A stretch of 34,727 nucleotides of DNA from Akkermansiaceae bacterium (GCA_029253285.1 JAQWZU010000076.1:1-34727), one strand, 5' to 3'; positions 9,610-18,480 are shown, counted from the stretch's first letter. The notes: generated from the letters alone by a model not told the origin. A program made the numbers and translations.

Positions 9610-11643
9610 TCACGGCATGCTTTCGGTTGCCATCACAAAGTTCTTTGGTTCGACCAAGCTTAGTTGCGCCGTTCCTTTCCCGCTGCTGTCGGTAGTGAGC
9701 ACGCTGTCGTTGGTTCCTCCAATTGTGCCCATGGCCGGATCTCCAGCGGTCAGATTCTCGGCCAAAATGCCCGGGTTGAAGTCGAGGATTGTTGCGGATC
9801 GGAACTCGTAGCCAGTGTTCGCGGCGCCCAACAAGGTCAACTCAAACACCCCGTCACCGATCTCAGTGATCGAAGTGATTTCCGGGCCGGAAACGGAGCC
9901 GGCCAAGGTAAGTTGGAGGTTGTCGATGGTGCCCTGGAAACGACCCTGGCCTGCATTCACCGGACCGACCCGAAACAGGATGTCGCCGCTGCCGTCGCCG
10001 CTGTAGGTGAAGTTGACCGGAAGAAGTCCGAGGTCGCCCAAGCCAACCGGCGGGGCTGTGATGTGATCGAAGGTGTGCAAGACCGCGTCGTCTGAAGCGC
10101 GCAGCACCTCGATCCTGAGACCATCGGTGGTGCCGTCGTTGACTTGGCCTTCCTGTTCATAGACCGCCCCTGCTGCAAGAAAATCGATGCGGTAGCTGAC
10201 ACCGCTTTCGTTCGAGCCGGCGGTCCCGGCCGTCTGCGTGATGACGTTGTCCTGCCAAATCATCACTCCCCAGTTCGGCGGGTTGGTCGAAACCACACCG
10301 CCTGGCCAGGTGTTGTTGGTGTCCACGGCGTGAATCGTTCCCGCGCCCGCGTTGCTCCATCCGGTAAGCGCTCCGCCGACGCCGACTTCGTGCGTGGTCG
10401 TGACCTGCCCGTTGGGACCGCCGTTCACATTCAGGCCGGAGATTCTATCGAAGCTCTCGTAGGCGAGCGCGTTCGGATTTGGAGGAGTCTCCACGATGGC
10501 GGAAGCATTCGCGGTGCTGGTGCTGGTGCCACGGGTGGCGGTCAGAGTGTAAGTGGTGCTCTCAGTTGGATTGATAATGATGCTACCGGCCCCGGTGCCA
10601 TCGGTGTCACCCGACACGTCGATACCACCCGGGTCGATTGTCAGCGTGGTGGCGGGCAGTCCGACCTGCCATGAGAGGGTGACGTTTTCGCTCGGAGCAA
10701 CAGGCGAGGGCGAGGCCGTGAAGGAGGTGATCTCCGGGGCGGGTAGGGTCACGGTCACCATCCGCATGACGGTGTCGCCGCCCTTGATTGCGGTGAGGGT
10801 GTATGCAGTGATGCCGTCAGGTCCGGGATCGAGCAAATAGCTTCCGATCCCCGTTCCATCGGTGTCGCCCAGGACATCGATGTTGCCCGGCGTGATTTCC
10901 AGGGAGTCCAGCGGCATCCCGGTGACTGTCCAGTCGAAGGTCACCACGTCTTCCGAGTCGGCCAAGGTATCGGGAGTCGCGGTGAAGGAGGTGATGTTGA
11001 TGGCGCCTGCGGCGAGTTCGGAAACGGAAAGATTATCGATCTCCCCGGCAAAGCGTCCTTGGTTGAAGTTTCCGGCAGCCGGCCCAATCCGGAGGCGCAC
11101 GTCGCCCGTGCCGTCTCCGCCGTAGGCAAGCGTGCCTTGCAGGCCAGCCTCGAGATTGTAGTTGCCGTCACCCCAGGCACCCAGGGTGAAGGTGTTCGAC
11201 GCCAATACGGAGTCGTCCCCGCGCAAGACCTCGACGAGGATCGAATCGCCGGCACCGGTTGCCTGACCCGCTTGCGCGTAGACGGCCGTACCATAATCGA
11301 AGTTGACCTCGTAGTCGGTTCCCGAGTCGTTCGCGGCAATCCCCACGGTCTGCGTGATCACGTTGTTCTGCCAGAACATGGCGGCCCAGTCCGACGGGTT
11401 CGACTCCCCGCCGAGATTGGCGAGATCGACCGCATGCATCGTGCCAGCACCCGAGTTTGACCACCCGGCCACGGTGCCACCAAAGGCGACTTCCAATCCC
11501 GTGTCCACCTGGGTGTTATTCTGATTGCCGGCATAGCCGTTGAAATCCTCGGTGAAGATCGTTTGGGCACCAGCAGCGGCACTCAGGCAGGTCAGAATTC
11601 CGAAGGCGAGCAGCAGAGGATGGCTTCGGCTGGTTTTCCGCAT
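9610..11643 (-). CDS. Exported two-module beta-sandwich protein with Ig-like repeats
   Basis: 677 residues from ATG at 11643. A Sec signal runs MRKTSRSHPLLLAFGILTCL to about AGA at residue 26. The first copy of the shared module (TIFTEDFNGYAGNQNN to GRFAGEIDNLSVSEL) fills about residues 28-210. Two Ig-like repeats follow, each opening ITSFTA(T/S)P and ending in YTLTA. A diverged second copy (ESFDRISGLNVNGGPNG to GRFQGTIDNLQLTLAG) covers about 395-590, and a C-terminal beta domain ends it. Conserved landmarks in each module are W(A/G)xM(F/I)WQ(N/D)NVITQT and DGxGD(V/I)xxRxGP. No enzyme motif or sorting anchor was found. The module resembles carbohydrate-binding jelly rolls, but that is only a guess from the beta-rich pattern. 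It is likely surface-exposed or secreted. Confidence 0.78.
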   Translation of the reverse strand: MRKTSRSHPLLLAFGILTCLSAAAGAQTIFTEDFNGYAGNQNNTQVDTGLEVAFGGTVAGWSNSGAGTMHAVDLANLGGESNPSDWAAMFWQNNVITQTVGIAANDSGTDYEVNFDYGTAVYAQAGQATGAGDSILVEVLRGDDSVLASNTFTLGAWGDGNYNLEAGLQGTLAYGGDGTGDVRLRIGPAAGNFNQGRFAGEIDNLSVSELAAGAINITSFTATPDTLADSEDVVTFDWTVTGMPLDSLEITPGNIDVLGDTDGTGIGSYLLDPGPDGITAYTLTAIKGGDTVMRMVTVTLPAPEITSFTASPSPVAPSENVTLSWQVGLPATTLTIDPGGIDVSGDTDGTGAGSIIINPTESTTYTLTATRGTSTSTANASAIVETPPNPNALAYESFDRISGLNVNGGPNGQVTTTHEVGVGGALTGWSNAGAGTIHAVDTNNTWPGGVVSTNPPNWGVMIWQDNVITQTAGTAGSNESGVSYRIDFLAAGAVYEQEGQVNDGTTDGLRIEVLRASDDAVLHTFDHITAPPVGLGDLGLLPVNFTYSGDGSGDILFRVGPVNAGQGRFQGTIDNLQLTLAGSVSGPEITSITEIGDGVFELTLLGAANTGYEFRSATILDFNPGILAENLTAGDPAMGTIGGTNDSVLTTDSSGKGTAQLSLVEPKNFVMATESMP
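11018..11380. repeat. Duplicated module, copy 1
   Basis: This 363-base segment aligns without gaps to 11761-12123 at a constant offset of 743 bases, with long identical stretches such as 11229-11289. By eye the two copies are roughly nine-tenths identical, including synonymous positions. It codes for the C-terminal two thirds of the module in the two-module protein. Confidence 0.85.
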
Positions 11644-11678
11644 TGGTCTGGTTGGTTGCGAGATAACCGGGCCTCAGA

Positions 11679-12365
11679 TCAGACACTCCGCTTTCGGCGC
11701 AGAAGTAATGCGAACCCGCTGAGTCCGAGCAGGATGGCAGAGGATGGTTCGGGGATGACGTCGGAAACGGAAAGATTATCAATCTCCCCGGCAAAGCGTC
11801 CTTGGCCGAAGCTCCCAGCAGCCGGCCCAATCTTGAGACGAACGTCACCCGTGCCGTCTCCGACGTAAGGAAGCGTGCCTTGCAGGCCAGCGTCGAGATT
11901 GTAGTTACCTGCATCCCAGGCACCCGGTGTGAAGGTGTTCGACGCCAGCACGGTGTTGTCGCCGCGCAGGACCTCGACGAGGATCGAATCGCCGGCACCG
12001 GTTGCCTGACCCGCTTGCGCGTAGACGGCCGTGCCATAATCGAAGTTGACCTCGTAGTCGGTTCCCGAGTCGTTCGCGGCAATCCCCACGGTCTGCGTAA
12101 TGACGTTGTCCTGCCAGAACATGATCGCCCAGTTCGACGTGCCGAAGTCCACTGCATGCATGACGCCAGCGCCCGATTTTGACCAGCCGGCCACGTTGCC
12201 GCCGAAGGCAACATTCAATCCCGTGTTGCCTTGGGTGTTGTTCTGATTGCCGGCGTAGCCGTTAAAATCCTCGGTAAAGATCGTCGCCGCCCCGGCGGTG
12301 CCGCTCAGGCAGGTCAGAATTCCGGAAGCGGTCAGGGCGAGATAGGTTCGATTGATTTGGTTCAT
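11679..12365 (-). CDS. PEP-CTERM sorted protein consisting of one shared module
   Basis: 228 residues from ATG at 12365. It has a Sec signal (MNQINRTYLALTASGILTCL, cleavage near AGA), then a single copy of the module found in the next two genes downstream. The C-terminus is a classic PEP-CTERM tripartite tail: PEPSSA, a hydrophobic stretch ILLGLSGFALLL, then RRKR. Such tails are known to be processed by exosortase, often for display with exopolysaccharide. Of the three tandem relatives only this one keeps the sorting tail. The module DNA is almost identical to that of the adjacent gene. It is divergently placed from the IclR gene with a 174-base gap containing an inverted repeat. Function beyond surface display is unknown. 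Confidence 0.86.
   Translation of the reverse strand: MNQINRTYLALTASGILTCLSGTAGAATIFTEDFNGYAGNQNNTQGNTGLNVAFGGNVAGWSKSGAGVMHAVDFGTSNWAIMFWQDNVITQTVGIAANDSGTDYEVNFDYGTAVYAQAGQATGAGDSILVEVLRGDNTVLASNTFTPGAWDAGNYNLDAGLQGTLPYVGDGTGDVRLKIGPAAGSFGQGRFAGEIDNLSVSDVIPEPSSAILLGLSGFALLLRRKRSV
11761..12123. repeat. Duplicated module, copy 2
   Basis: Partner of 11018-11380 at offset 743, inside the PEP-CTERM gene. Similarity continues more weakly to the signal-peptide end of both genes. The close match at silent sites points to recent tandem duplication or gene conversion. Confidence 0.85.
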
Positions 12366-12463
12366 GGTCTTGTCGGTTTGGTTTGGTTGTGGTCAAAAGT
12401 AACTTCGTGTTTTTCCCGGTCCTCATCTCGCGCAGGGATCGAGATTCGGACTAAAAAAAGCAA

Positions 12464-12501
12464 TTGTTCTATAGACAGAATGTGTTCTTCATGTAGAACA
12501 A
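12464..12501. promoter_or_regulatory. Inverted repeat, candidate IclR-type operator
   Basis: TTGTTCTA (12464-12471) and TAGAACAA (12494-12501) are perfect inverted repeats with centres 30 bases apart, about three helical turns. A further TGTTCTTC at 12482-12489 lies between them. The element sits in the 174-base gap between the divergent PEP-CTERM gene and the IclR gene. IclR-family regulators are known to bind palindromic sites next to their own gene. Binding by this regulator is inferred. Confidence 0.5.
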
Positions 12502-12539
12502 CCTTGTGTCGAGAGAAAAATAGTGAAATTGACAAAAGC

Positions 12540-13337
12540 ATGAAATCCGAGCAGCAGATCGTCACTACAGAAGAATCACCCGGTTCCGTTCCCGCTTTGG
12601 ATCGGACTCTTGATATCCTGGAGACCCTGAGCAGCTTGCCGAAAGGTCTCACCCTCTCGGAGCTAAGTCTGCAGCTTGAGATCCCGAAGAATGCGGTATT
12701 CCGCATCACGCAGACCTTGATGGCGCGTCGCTACCTCTCGCGGGATGCGGAGACGATGGCCTTCCAGCTGACCGGGCAGTGGCTGAAGTTGGCCACGCCA
12801 CGACTGGGCGGCATGAGCTTGGCGGCCCTAGCCCGTCCGGCGATGACTGCTTTACGAGATGTTACTAGTGAAACCATTCAGTTGGGAGTGCTGAGTGGAC
12901 TGGAAGGAACAATTATTGAGCAGGTGGAGGCAACCCAACCCCTGCGTATCGTGGTGGATCTTGGACTACGTTTTCCCCTGCACAACAACGGACCGGGCAA
13001 GCTTCTCCTGGCCCATCTCTCCGATGATCAGCGTGATCAGGTTCTCTCCCAAATTAAGTTGCCAGCCAGCACCCCGCGCACGATCACGAGCAAGGCTGAG
13101 CTGCGGAGGGAATGCGCACGGATCGTATCGCAAGGCTACGCGACCGACCATGCCGAGGCCGACGAGGGGATTCATTGCATCGCGGCTCCGGTCGTCGATG
13201 AATTTGATGGTGTGGTGGGAGCGCTGTGGGTCACCGGCCCGGCGAAACGTTTACCGAAGAGTCGCTTCTCTGAGCTTGGAACTCAGGTGCGGGCGGCAGC
13301 GGACCAGGCGTCGCGTCGAGTCCAGGAGTTGTCATGA
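12540..13337 (+). CDS. IclR family transcriptional regulator
   Basis: 265 residues from ATG at 12540. The frame is open further upstream, and an ATG at 12480 lies inside the inverted repeat, so the later start is preferred; no strong ribosome site is seen at either. The N-terminal winged helix-turn-helix covers about residues 17-80 (PALDRTLDILETLSS; LTLSELSLQLEIPKNAVFRI). The C-terminal IclR effector domain is about 90-262 (GPGKLLLAHL; GYATDHAEADEGIHCIAAPV; GVVGALWVTGP). The family senses small organic acids or sugar-derived metabolites and may repress or activate. Its stop overlaps the next start as ATGA, so it is probably co-transcribed with the DUF1592 and DUF1552 genes and controls that operon. 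The ligand is unknown. Confidence 0.9.
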   Translation: MKSEQQIVTTEESPGSVPALDRTLDILETLSSLPKGLTLSELSLQLEIPKNAVFRITQTLMARRYLSRDAETMAFQLTGQWLKLATPRLGGMSLAALARPAMTALRDVTSETIQLGVLSGLEGTIIEQVEATQPLRIVVDLGLRFPLHNNGPGKLLLAHLSDDQRDQVLSQIKLPASTPRTITSKAELRRECARIVSQGYATDHAEADEGIHCIAAPVVDEFDGVVGALWVTGPAKRLPKSRFSELGTQVRAAADQASRRVQELS

Positions 13338-16138
13338 AGCAGATTGGTTTGATCGTAGTCAGTATCACGTGCCTGGTGGGCTCGGCAGTTCTGGCGGCTT
13401 CCTTTGATGAGAAGGCGGTGGAAGTTTTGGAGCACTATTGTTTCGACTGCCACGATGATGCTTCACAGAAGGGGAATCTCAACATGGAGAAGCTTCTCAG
13501 GGAGGACAGCTTCGACGGGGCCTTGATGTTCGAAAATCTGCTCACCGGAAAAATGCCTCCGGCCAAAAAAGAGCAACCGGAGGCGGAGGAGAAACGGGCG
13601 GTGCTGGATTGGCTGGCTAAGCAGCAGAGGGATCATCATCAAAAATCCTTCCGTCGTCTGAGTCGGCATGAATTTGTCCATTCGGTGAATGATTTGCTGG
13701 GGACGAATCTCGATCTTGCCGGTAAGATTCCCGAAGATCGGGGGACGAACGATTTTGATTCCAACCGGAAGATCCAGTTGAGCCGTGAGATGCTCGGGTC
13801 GTATTTTTCAGTGGCAGACGAAATGCTTGATCAGGCCTTTCCGGAGGATGGGTTTCCAGTGGAGAAAAGTTGGGTGGTCAACAGGGTGAGAGATAGCCAC
13901 GAAATGTATCGGAGTTTTCATCGTCCGTATCAGGACGGAACTCTTTTTTCGTGGACCCGCTCCAACAATGGGATCAGCTATTCATTCTTCTACGATGGCT
14001 TCGAGCCTCCCGTGGCGGGCTGGTATGAGCTGACCTTCGATGCTGCGAAGGTGGCGGATTTTGAAGATGACATGAGTTTGCAGGTTCATGCCGGGAGGTA
14101 CTACTACGCCGATGATCGCCCTCAGCCGCAGCGTTTGCTTGGGGTGATCTCTCTTGGCAATCGCGAGGTCGAATCGCGAACGATTCGCGCTTACCTCCAT
14201 CCCGGAGAAAGCGTTTCGGTGCACTGCTATTCCCGTCACAATTTTCGAGAACGGAACCCAAAGCGGGGAATCTACATTAAGCAGTTGAAGGTGCGCGGGC
14301 CCTTGGTTGATTCATGGCCTCCTTCTTCCTATCAGCAGGTTTTTGACGGGCTGCCGATTGAGGCCCCGTCGCGTGAGGATGGTGAGGTTTTGGGATTTCA
14401 AACCAAGCTTCAGGAAATCGGTGGTTCGGTGTCAGTGAGCAGTTTTCAAACGGGGATGGAGAAAGAGAAGATGCAGGATGGCTCGAACCTGACCTTCTGG
14501 CACACGCGCTTCTCGCCCACCGTGGCGAAGCCGCCGCATTACGTGATCTTTGAAAATCCAAATGGAGCGGGCATTGAAGGGCTTTCCTTTGCAACTTGGC
14601 AAGGCGGCAATGGCAACGGGCTGGTGAAGGCCTTCGAAGTTTACTTCTCGGACGACGGTAAGAACTGGGGTGAGAAGGTGATGGTTGGGGATCTCGATGT
14701 GAGCTTTGCCAACGTGCAACCGATTGTCTTTCCGAAGAAAACGACTCGCCGTTTTATCAAATTCCTCATCACCGATGCCGTTTCCCTGGATGGGAAATCA
14801 ATCGCTTCGATTGGTAAGCTTGATGTCGTCACATCGTTGCGTGCGCCTGCTGAAAGCTCTGCCATTGAAGTTGCTTCGAGATCTCCCAAAGATCTGAAAG
14901 GAGTGATCCGACGATTCGCCGGCCGGGCGTTTTCATCGACCTTGAGCGAGGAAGAGTTGGAGCCTTATTATCAGCTTGGGCTTCTTCGACTCGATGATGG
15001 CGGCGATTTCGTGCAAGCCACCAAGGTTGGCCTGAAGGCGATTCTTTGTTCGCCTAGGTTTTTGATGGCACCCGGAGAGCATGCCAATCCCTCCTTTGCC
15101 AGGGCGGCGGATCTTGCCCGGGTTCTCTGGCTGTCAGTTCCAGATGAGGAACTTCTTTCGGTGGCCGCGGCCGGAGAGTTTCATGGTGAATCGCTTCGGA
15201 GTCAGGTTGTAAGAATGCTAGACGATCAACGAAGTGCCCGCATGATTCGTTCTTTTAGCGATCAATGGCTCAATCTTAGGGGCCTCAATAAAGTGACCCC
15301 TTCGCTGAAGCTTTATCCGCTCTACGATGATCTTCTGAATCATTTTCTGCCGATTGAAACCCGGCGTTATCTGCAGCACCTGGTTCAAGAGGATCTTCCC
15401 GCCCGAAATCTCATCGACTCTGACTTCACTTTTCTCAATCAACGTCTCGCCCGGCACTATGGAGTCGAGGGCGTGGTTGGGCAGAAGATGCGGAAGGTGA
15501 CATTTCCTGCGGGGAGTCCAAGAGGTGGCTTGATGACGATGGCAAGTGTGCTGAAGGTGACGACGGATGGTTTCGATACCTCGCCTATCCTGCGGGGAGC
15601 TTGGATCTCCAAAAATATTGTGGGCACTCCCTTGTCACCACCGCCGGAGAGCGTTCCAGCCTTGGAACCGGAACACGGAGAAGCGAAGACGCTCAAGGAG
15701 CAGATCGATCAGCACAAAAGCAACAAGACCTGCTACGCCTGCCACAAGAGCATCGATCCCTATGGCTTTGCGCTGGAGAGCTTTGATGCGAGTGGGGAAT
15801 GGCGCGCGAGATACAAGATCAAGCAGGCGCACAGGAGCACCTTCACTTATCGACCTCAGGGATTTTTCAAAATCGGAGCCGTGGTGGATGCTTCGGGAGA
15901 GATTGGCGAAGATCGCTTTGAGAATATCTTCGGTCTCAAGAAGGTCTTGCTCTCCAACCAGCAGAAGATCGCTTATAACTTTGCCAAGAAATTCTTTGAG
16001 TATGCCCGGGGCGAAAAACCGAACCTGGAGCAGCGCCTTCACCTATGGGATTTTCTTGGGAAGGCGGAGGAAAACGTCCGCTTGAAAAATATTGTCACCG
16101 AGGTGTTAATCATAACCCTCAACGAATCGAAGAGATGA
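13334..16138 (+). CDS. DUF1587/DUF1592/DUF1588/DUF1585 c-type cytochrome-like protein with discoidin-like insert
   Basis: 934 residues from ATG at 13334, with CAGGAG five bases before it. A Sec signal ends near residue 21-22. A first haem motif CFDCH is at residues 36-40 (PSD1-type) and a second, CYACH, at 800-804. Visible parts in order: DUF1587 (HEFVHSVNDLLGTNLDL), a carbohydrate-binding-like beta region (about 210-320), and a roughly 140-residue segment reading like an F5/8 type C/discoidin domain (AFEVYFSDDGKNWGEK, RFIKFLITDA). DUF1592, DUF1588 (GGLMTMASVLKVTTDGFDTS; IDPYGFALESFDASG) and DUF1585 near the end complete it. The family is widespread in Planctomycetes and Verrucomicrobia and of unproven activity; periplasmic haem-linked oxidation of a glycan or its products is often proposed. 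Start/stop overlaps on both sides define an operon with IclR and DUF1552. Confidence 0.88.
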   Translation: MKQIGLIVVSITCLVGSAVLAASFDEKAVEVLEHYCFDCHDDASQKGNLNMEKLLREDSFDGALMFENLLTGKMPPAKKEQPEAEEKRAVLDWLAKQQRDHHQKSFRRLSRHEFVHSVNDLLGTNLDLAGKIPEDRGTNDFDSNRKIQLSREMLGSYFSVADEMLDQAFPEDGFPVEKSWVVNRVRDSHEMYRSFHRPYQDGTLFSWTRSNNGISYSFFYDGFEPPVAGWYELTFDAAKVADFEDDMSLQVHAGRYYYADDRPQPQRLLGVISLGNREVESRTIRAYLHPGESVSVHCYSRHNFRERNPKRGIYIKQLKVRGPLVDSWPPSSYQQVFDGLPIEAPSREDGEVLGFQTKLQEIGGSVSVSSFQTGMEKEKMQDGSNLTFWHTRFSPTVAKPPHYVIFENPNGAGIEGLSFATWQGGNGNGLVKAFEVYFSDDGKNWGEKVMVGDLDVSFANVQPIVFPKKTTRRFIKFLITDAVSLDGKSIASIGKLDVVTSLRAPAESSAIEVASRSPKDLKGVIRRFAGRAFSSTLSEEELEPYYQLGLLRLDDGGDFVQATKVGLKAILCSPRFLMAPGEHANPSFARAADLARVLWLSVPDEELLSVAAAGEFHGESLRSQVVRMLDDQRSARMIRSFSDQWLNLRGLNKVTPSLKLYPLYDDLLNHFLPIETRRYLQHLVQEDLPARNLIDSDFTFLNQRLARHYGVEGVVGQKMRKVTFPAGSPRGGLMTMASVLKVTTDGFDTSPILRGAWISKNIVGTPLSPPPESVPALEPEHGEAKTLKEQIDQHKSNKTCYACHKSIDPYGFALESFDASGEWRARYKIKQAHRSTFTYRPQGFFKIGAVVDASGEIGEDRFENIFGLKKVLLSNQQKIAYNFAKKFFEYARGEKPNLEQRLHLWDFLGKAEENVRLKNIVTEVLIITLNESKR

Positions 16139-17367
16139 GTGATTTCAGCAGAAGAGAGTTTTTGAAATTTGGAGCGGCCCTTCCGTTGGCTTTACATTCG
16201 CTGAATGCGCGGGCGGCAAGCACCCCGGGAGTGAAAGCTCCGCCGAAACGGGTCATCTTCATTTGCAATTCGCTCGGTTTCTATGAACCAAATTTCTTTC
16301 CCACCAAGCGGGGGGACTTGACTAGTTCCAAGTATCTCAAGGAAATGGCAGTGAGAGAGAAAATGACGGTCTTTCAAAACCTCTTCCATCCGGGCATGGA
16401 GACCAGCAATCATGACTCGGAAAAGTCTTTCCTGACTGGAGCACCGAGTCCCGAGGCCACGAATTTCACCAATACTATTTCTCTTGATCAGATCCTCGCC
16501 CGCGAGATGGGTGGTGACACGCGCTTCCCGTATTTATCCTTCAGTATCTACGACCGTGGCTGGGGATGTTCCTGGAATGATCGCGGGGTAGCCATTCCAC
16601 CTATGCATGACGAACGGCAGATCTTTGAAAGGCTCTTTGGTGAAGAAAATCTGAGTGCGAAGCGCCAACAGATCGAGAACGACCAGCAGATCGTGAAATC
16701 CCTTTATCGCGATATGGAGCAGATCAAGAAGAAGGGCGGAGATGCCTCGAAGATCGAATCTTACCGGACCGTCATTTTAGAACTGGAAGCGCAATTGAAG
16801 CATGAGGAATTTTGGCTTAAGACCAAAAAGCCGGAAGTTCCAAATACCTTGAGTGATGATCAGGAATTCGCTTTCTCAACCAAGGTGCGCAATCTCTTTG
16901 AACTCTCCAAGCTGGCCTTGCAGACGGACTCGACGCGGGTCATTACGCTCTCGCTCGATTGGATTTATGGCGCGATCAATGTTCCCGGCGCGACGGGGGG
17001 ATGGCATACGCTGTCCCATCATGCGGGGAAGGCGGATGCGCTGAACAAACTCAGCCGGATCGAAGTCGATATCGTCAAACATCTCGACCGCTTTCTCGCT
17101 GAGCTCGATCAGATCGACGAAGGAGAGGGCAGTTTACTGGACCATACCACCGTGGTGATCGGGAGTAATTTTGGTGATTCTTCAAATCACACCTGCAACA
17201 ATCTCCCGACCATCGTGGCAGGCGGTGGCTACCGTCATCAAGCCCACACTGTCCTCGAAAAGCCGACTCCGCTTTGCAACCTCTACCTGGAGCTCCTTCA
17301 CAAGCACAATGTGGACTTGGGCTCCTTCGGAAGTAGCAAGAAGGACCTCGGCTTGCTCAAAGGGTAA
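16135..17367 (+). CDS. DUF1552 family Tat-exported protein
   Basis: 410 residues from ATG at 16135, which overlaps the preceding TGA as ATGA; the frame is open upstream, but the overlap and the following Tat signal decide the start. The twin-arginine signal is SRREFLKFGAALPLAL, residues 5-20. The body has typical DUF1552 features: PPKRVIFICNSLGFYEPNFF, SEKSFLTGAPSPEATNFTN, SLDQILAREMG, a charged coiled segment about 180-250, and DHTTVVIGSNFGDSSNHTCN near the C-terminus. The fold is thought related to alkaline phosphatase/sulfatase-like proteins, but no activity is established. Tat export fits a folded cofactor-bearing partner for the cytochrome-like protein encoded just upstream. Confidence 0.9.
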   Translation: MSDFSRREFLKFGAALPLALHSLNARAASTPGVKAPPKRVIFICNSLGFYEPNFFPTKRGDLTSSKYLKEMAVREKMTVFQNLFHPGMETSNHDSEKSFLTGAPSPEATNFTNTISLDQILAREMGGDTRFPYLSFSIYDRGWGCSWNDRGVAIPPMHDERQIFERLFGEENLSAKRQQIENDQQIVKSLYRDMEQIKKKGGDASKIESYRTVILELEAQLKHEEFWLKTKKPEVPNTLSDDQEFAFSTKVRNLFELSKLALQTDSTRVITLSLDWIYGAINVPGATGGWHTLSHHAGKADALNKLSRIEVDIVKHLDRFLAELDQIDEGEGSLLDHTTVVIGSNFGDSSNHTCNNLPTIVAGGGYRHQAHTVLEKPTPLCNLYLELLHKHNVDLGSFGSSKKDLGLLKG

Positions 17368-17370
17368 TCC

Positions 17371-17514
17371 CGGTCCAAGGAAACTACCAATATCGCCACC
17401 GAAAACCCTCAGGTCGCCGCATCGATGCGGTAAGCCATCGAACGCTTCAAGGAGACTGTTCAGGGTGTTGAATACGGGAAACGGAAGAAACAGGTACTTG
17501 CAGCTAAACAATGA
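17371..17514 (+). pseudogene. Relic of a sulfatase C-terminus
   Basis: Just after the DUF1552 stop, one plus-strand frame reads SKETTNIATENPQVAASMR, then a TAA (17425-17433 region), then AIERFKETVQG and on to a TGA at 17512-17514. The pattern of ETTN-A--NP-V---M--A---FK-TV is the usual end of arylsulfatases (the 'DP-E--NLA---P' tail). The rest of the gene is absent. This shows that a sulfatase gene once followed the DUF1552 gene and was deleted. It is not translated in any obvious way today. Confidence 0.6.
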
Positions 17515-17576
17515 TGAGATAAAAACAAAAGCGTAAGCAAAAACAGTAGTCCGACAGCGAGTCACAAAGAGAAACA

Positions 17577-18470
17577 ATGAATCAACCAAACATCATGAGA
17601 GCCATCAAATTTGCCCTCACCATAGCCTTTCTTGCAACCGCCTTAACGCAATCTGAGGCTGCCGAGTCAGGTAACCATGCCGGCACAACCAAACTGCGAG
17701 TTGTGGCGTATAATGTCGCTTGCGGCCAATGGGCTACCCCTGAGCAAATCGCCGGGCTTCTTAAGCCCCTAAATCCTGACATCGTCCTGCTGAGTGAGGT
17801 TCCCAAGCCTAACCGAGGAAAAGACGTCAAGGATTGGTCGCTGCGGGTAGCGGAAGCGCTCGGGCTAAAGCACGTCCATGTCGGAACGAGTTCATCCGCA
17901 GGTCACAAGTCCCCCAAATGGGGCGATGCAACGGGTAATTACGGAGGCAAGTTCAAGTCCATTATCAGCCGAACTCCTCTGACGAATGGCAAGGACCTCG
18001 TCGTGGAAGGGAGTGGCTGGAAACGTGCCAACCCAGTTCGTGTTGAGACTGAAATCGCAGGTCGGAAGTTCGCGATCTACTCGCTGCACTTGCCAGGATA
18101 CGCGCACAACAAAAGACAGCCAACCAAGCCCGAAGCTTGGGAGAACTCAAAACACAAAAAACTAGCAGAACTCATCAAGGCGGAAGATCGCTCATGTGAG
18201 ATCATTGCTGGAGGCGATTTCAATGAATGGACCGATAGCCTCGTCATGCAATCTCTTGCGAAGGAGACCAAGCTGAAGAATTCGACTACAGAGAAGTCAA
18301 TCGACCATATCCTCTTCAGCACAAGGAACTCGGTCAAACTTCTCGAAGCCAAGCGGGATTGGGGTCCAAAGAACCAGAACGATAAAAATCTAAAAGCGGA
18401 CGGCTGCCTGTCCGACCATCCATGGGTCTATTGTGAATTAGAAATTCCAGCCTCAGTCGGTTCTAAATAG
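17577..18470 (+). CDS. Exported endonuclease/exonuclease/phosphatase-fold protein
   Basis: 297 residues from ATG at 17577 with AAGAGAAAC upstream; an ATG at 17595 would give a shorter signal. The Sec signal ends near residue 29 (SEAAES). The EEP/DNase I-like fold is supported by LRVVAYNVACGQ, the metal-ligand Glu in LLSEVPKP, IIAGGDFNEW, SIDHILF and the terminal SDHPWV. Members hydrolyse phosphodiesters or phosphomonoesters, in nucleic acids, phospholipids or inositol phosphates. Export suggests extracellular or periplasmic phosphate release, but the substrate is not readable. A second, distantly related EEP gene follows after a gap holding a gene relic. Confidence 0.83.
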   Translation: MNQPNIMRAIKFALTIAFLATALTQSEAAESGNHAGTTKLRVVAYNVACGQWATPEQIAGLLKPLNPDIVLLSEVPKPNRGKDVKDWSLRVAEALGLKHVHVGTSSSAGHKSPKWGDATGNYGGKFKSIISRTPLTNGKDLVVEGSGWKRANPVRVETEIAGRKFAIYSLHLPGYAHNKRQPTKPEAWENSKHKKLAELIKAEDRSCEIIAGGDFNEWTDSLVMQSLAKETKLKNSTTEKSIDHILFSTRNSVKLLEAKRDWGPKNQNDKNLKADGCLSDHPWVYCELEIPASVGSK

Positions 18471-18480
18471 GGCAGGTAAT

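Noticed and set aside
8745-9695. 316-codon plus-strand ORF
   Set aside because: Antisense to the module regions of the CotH-type gene; composition follows the complementary frame and contains no recognisable domain.
17425-17433. Recoded stop in the sulfatase relic
   Set aside because: The stop is TAA, not TGA, and the rest of the gene is missing, so it is decay and not recoding.
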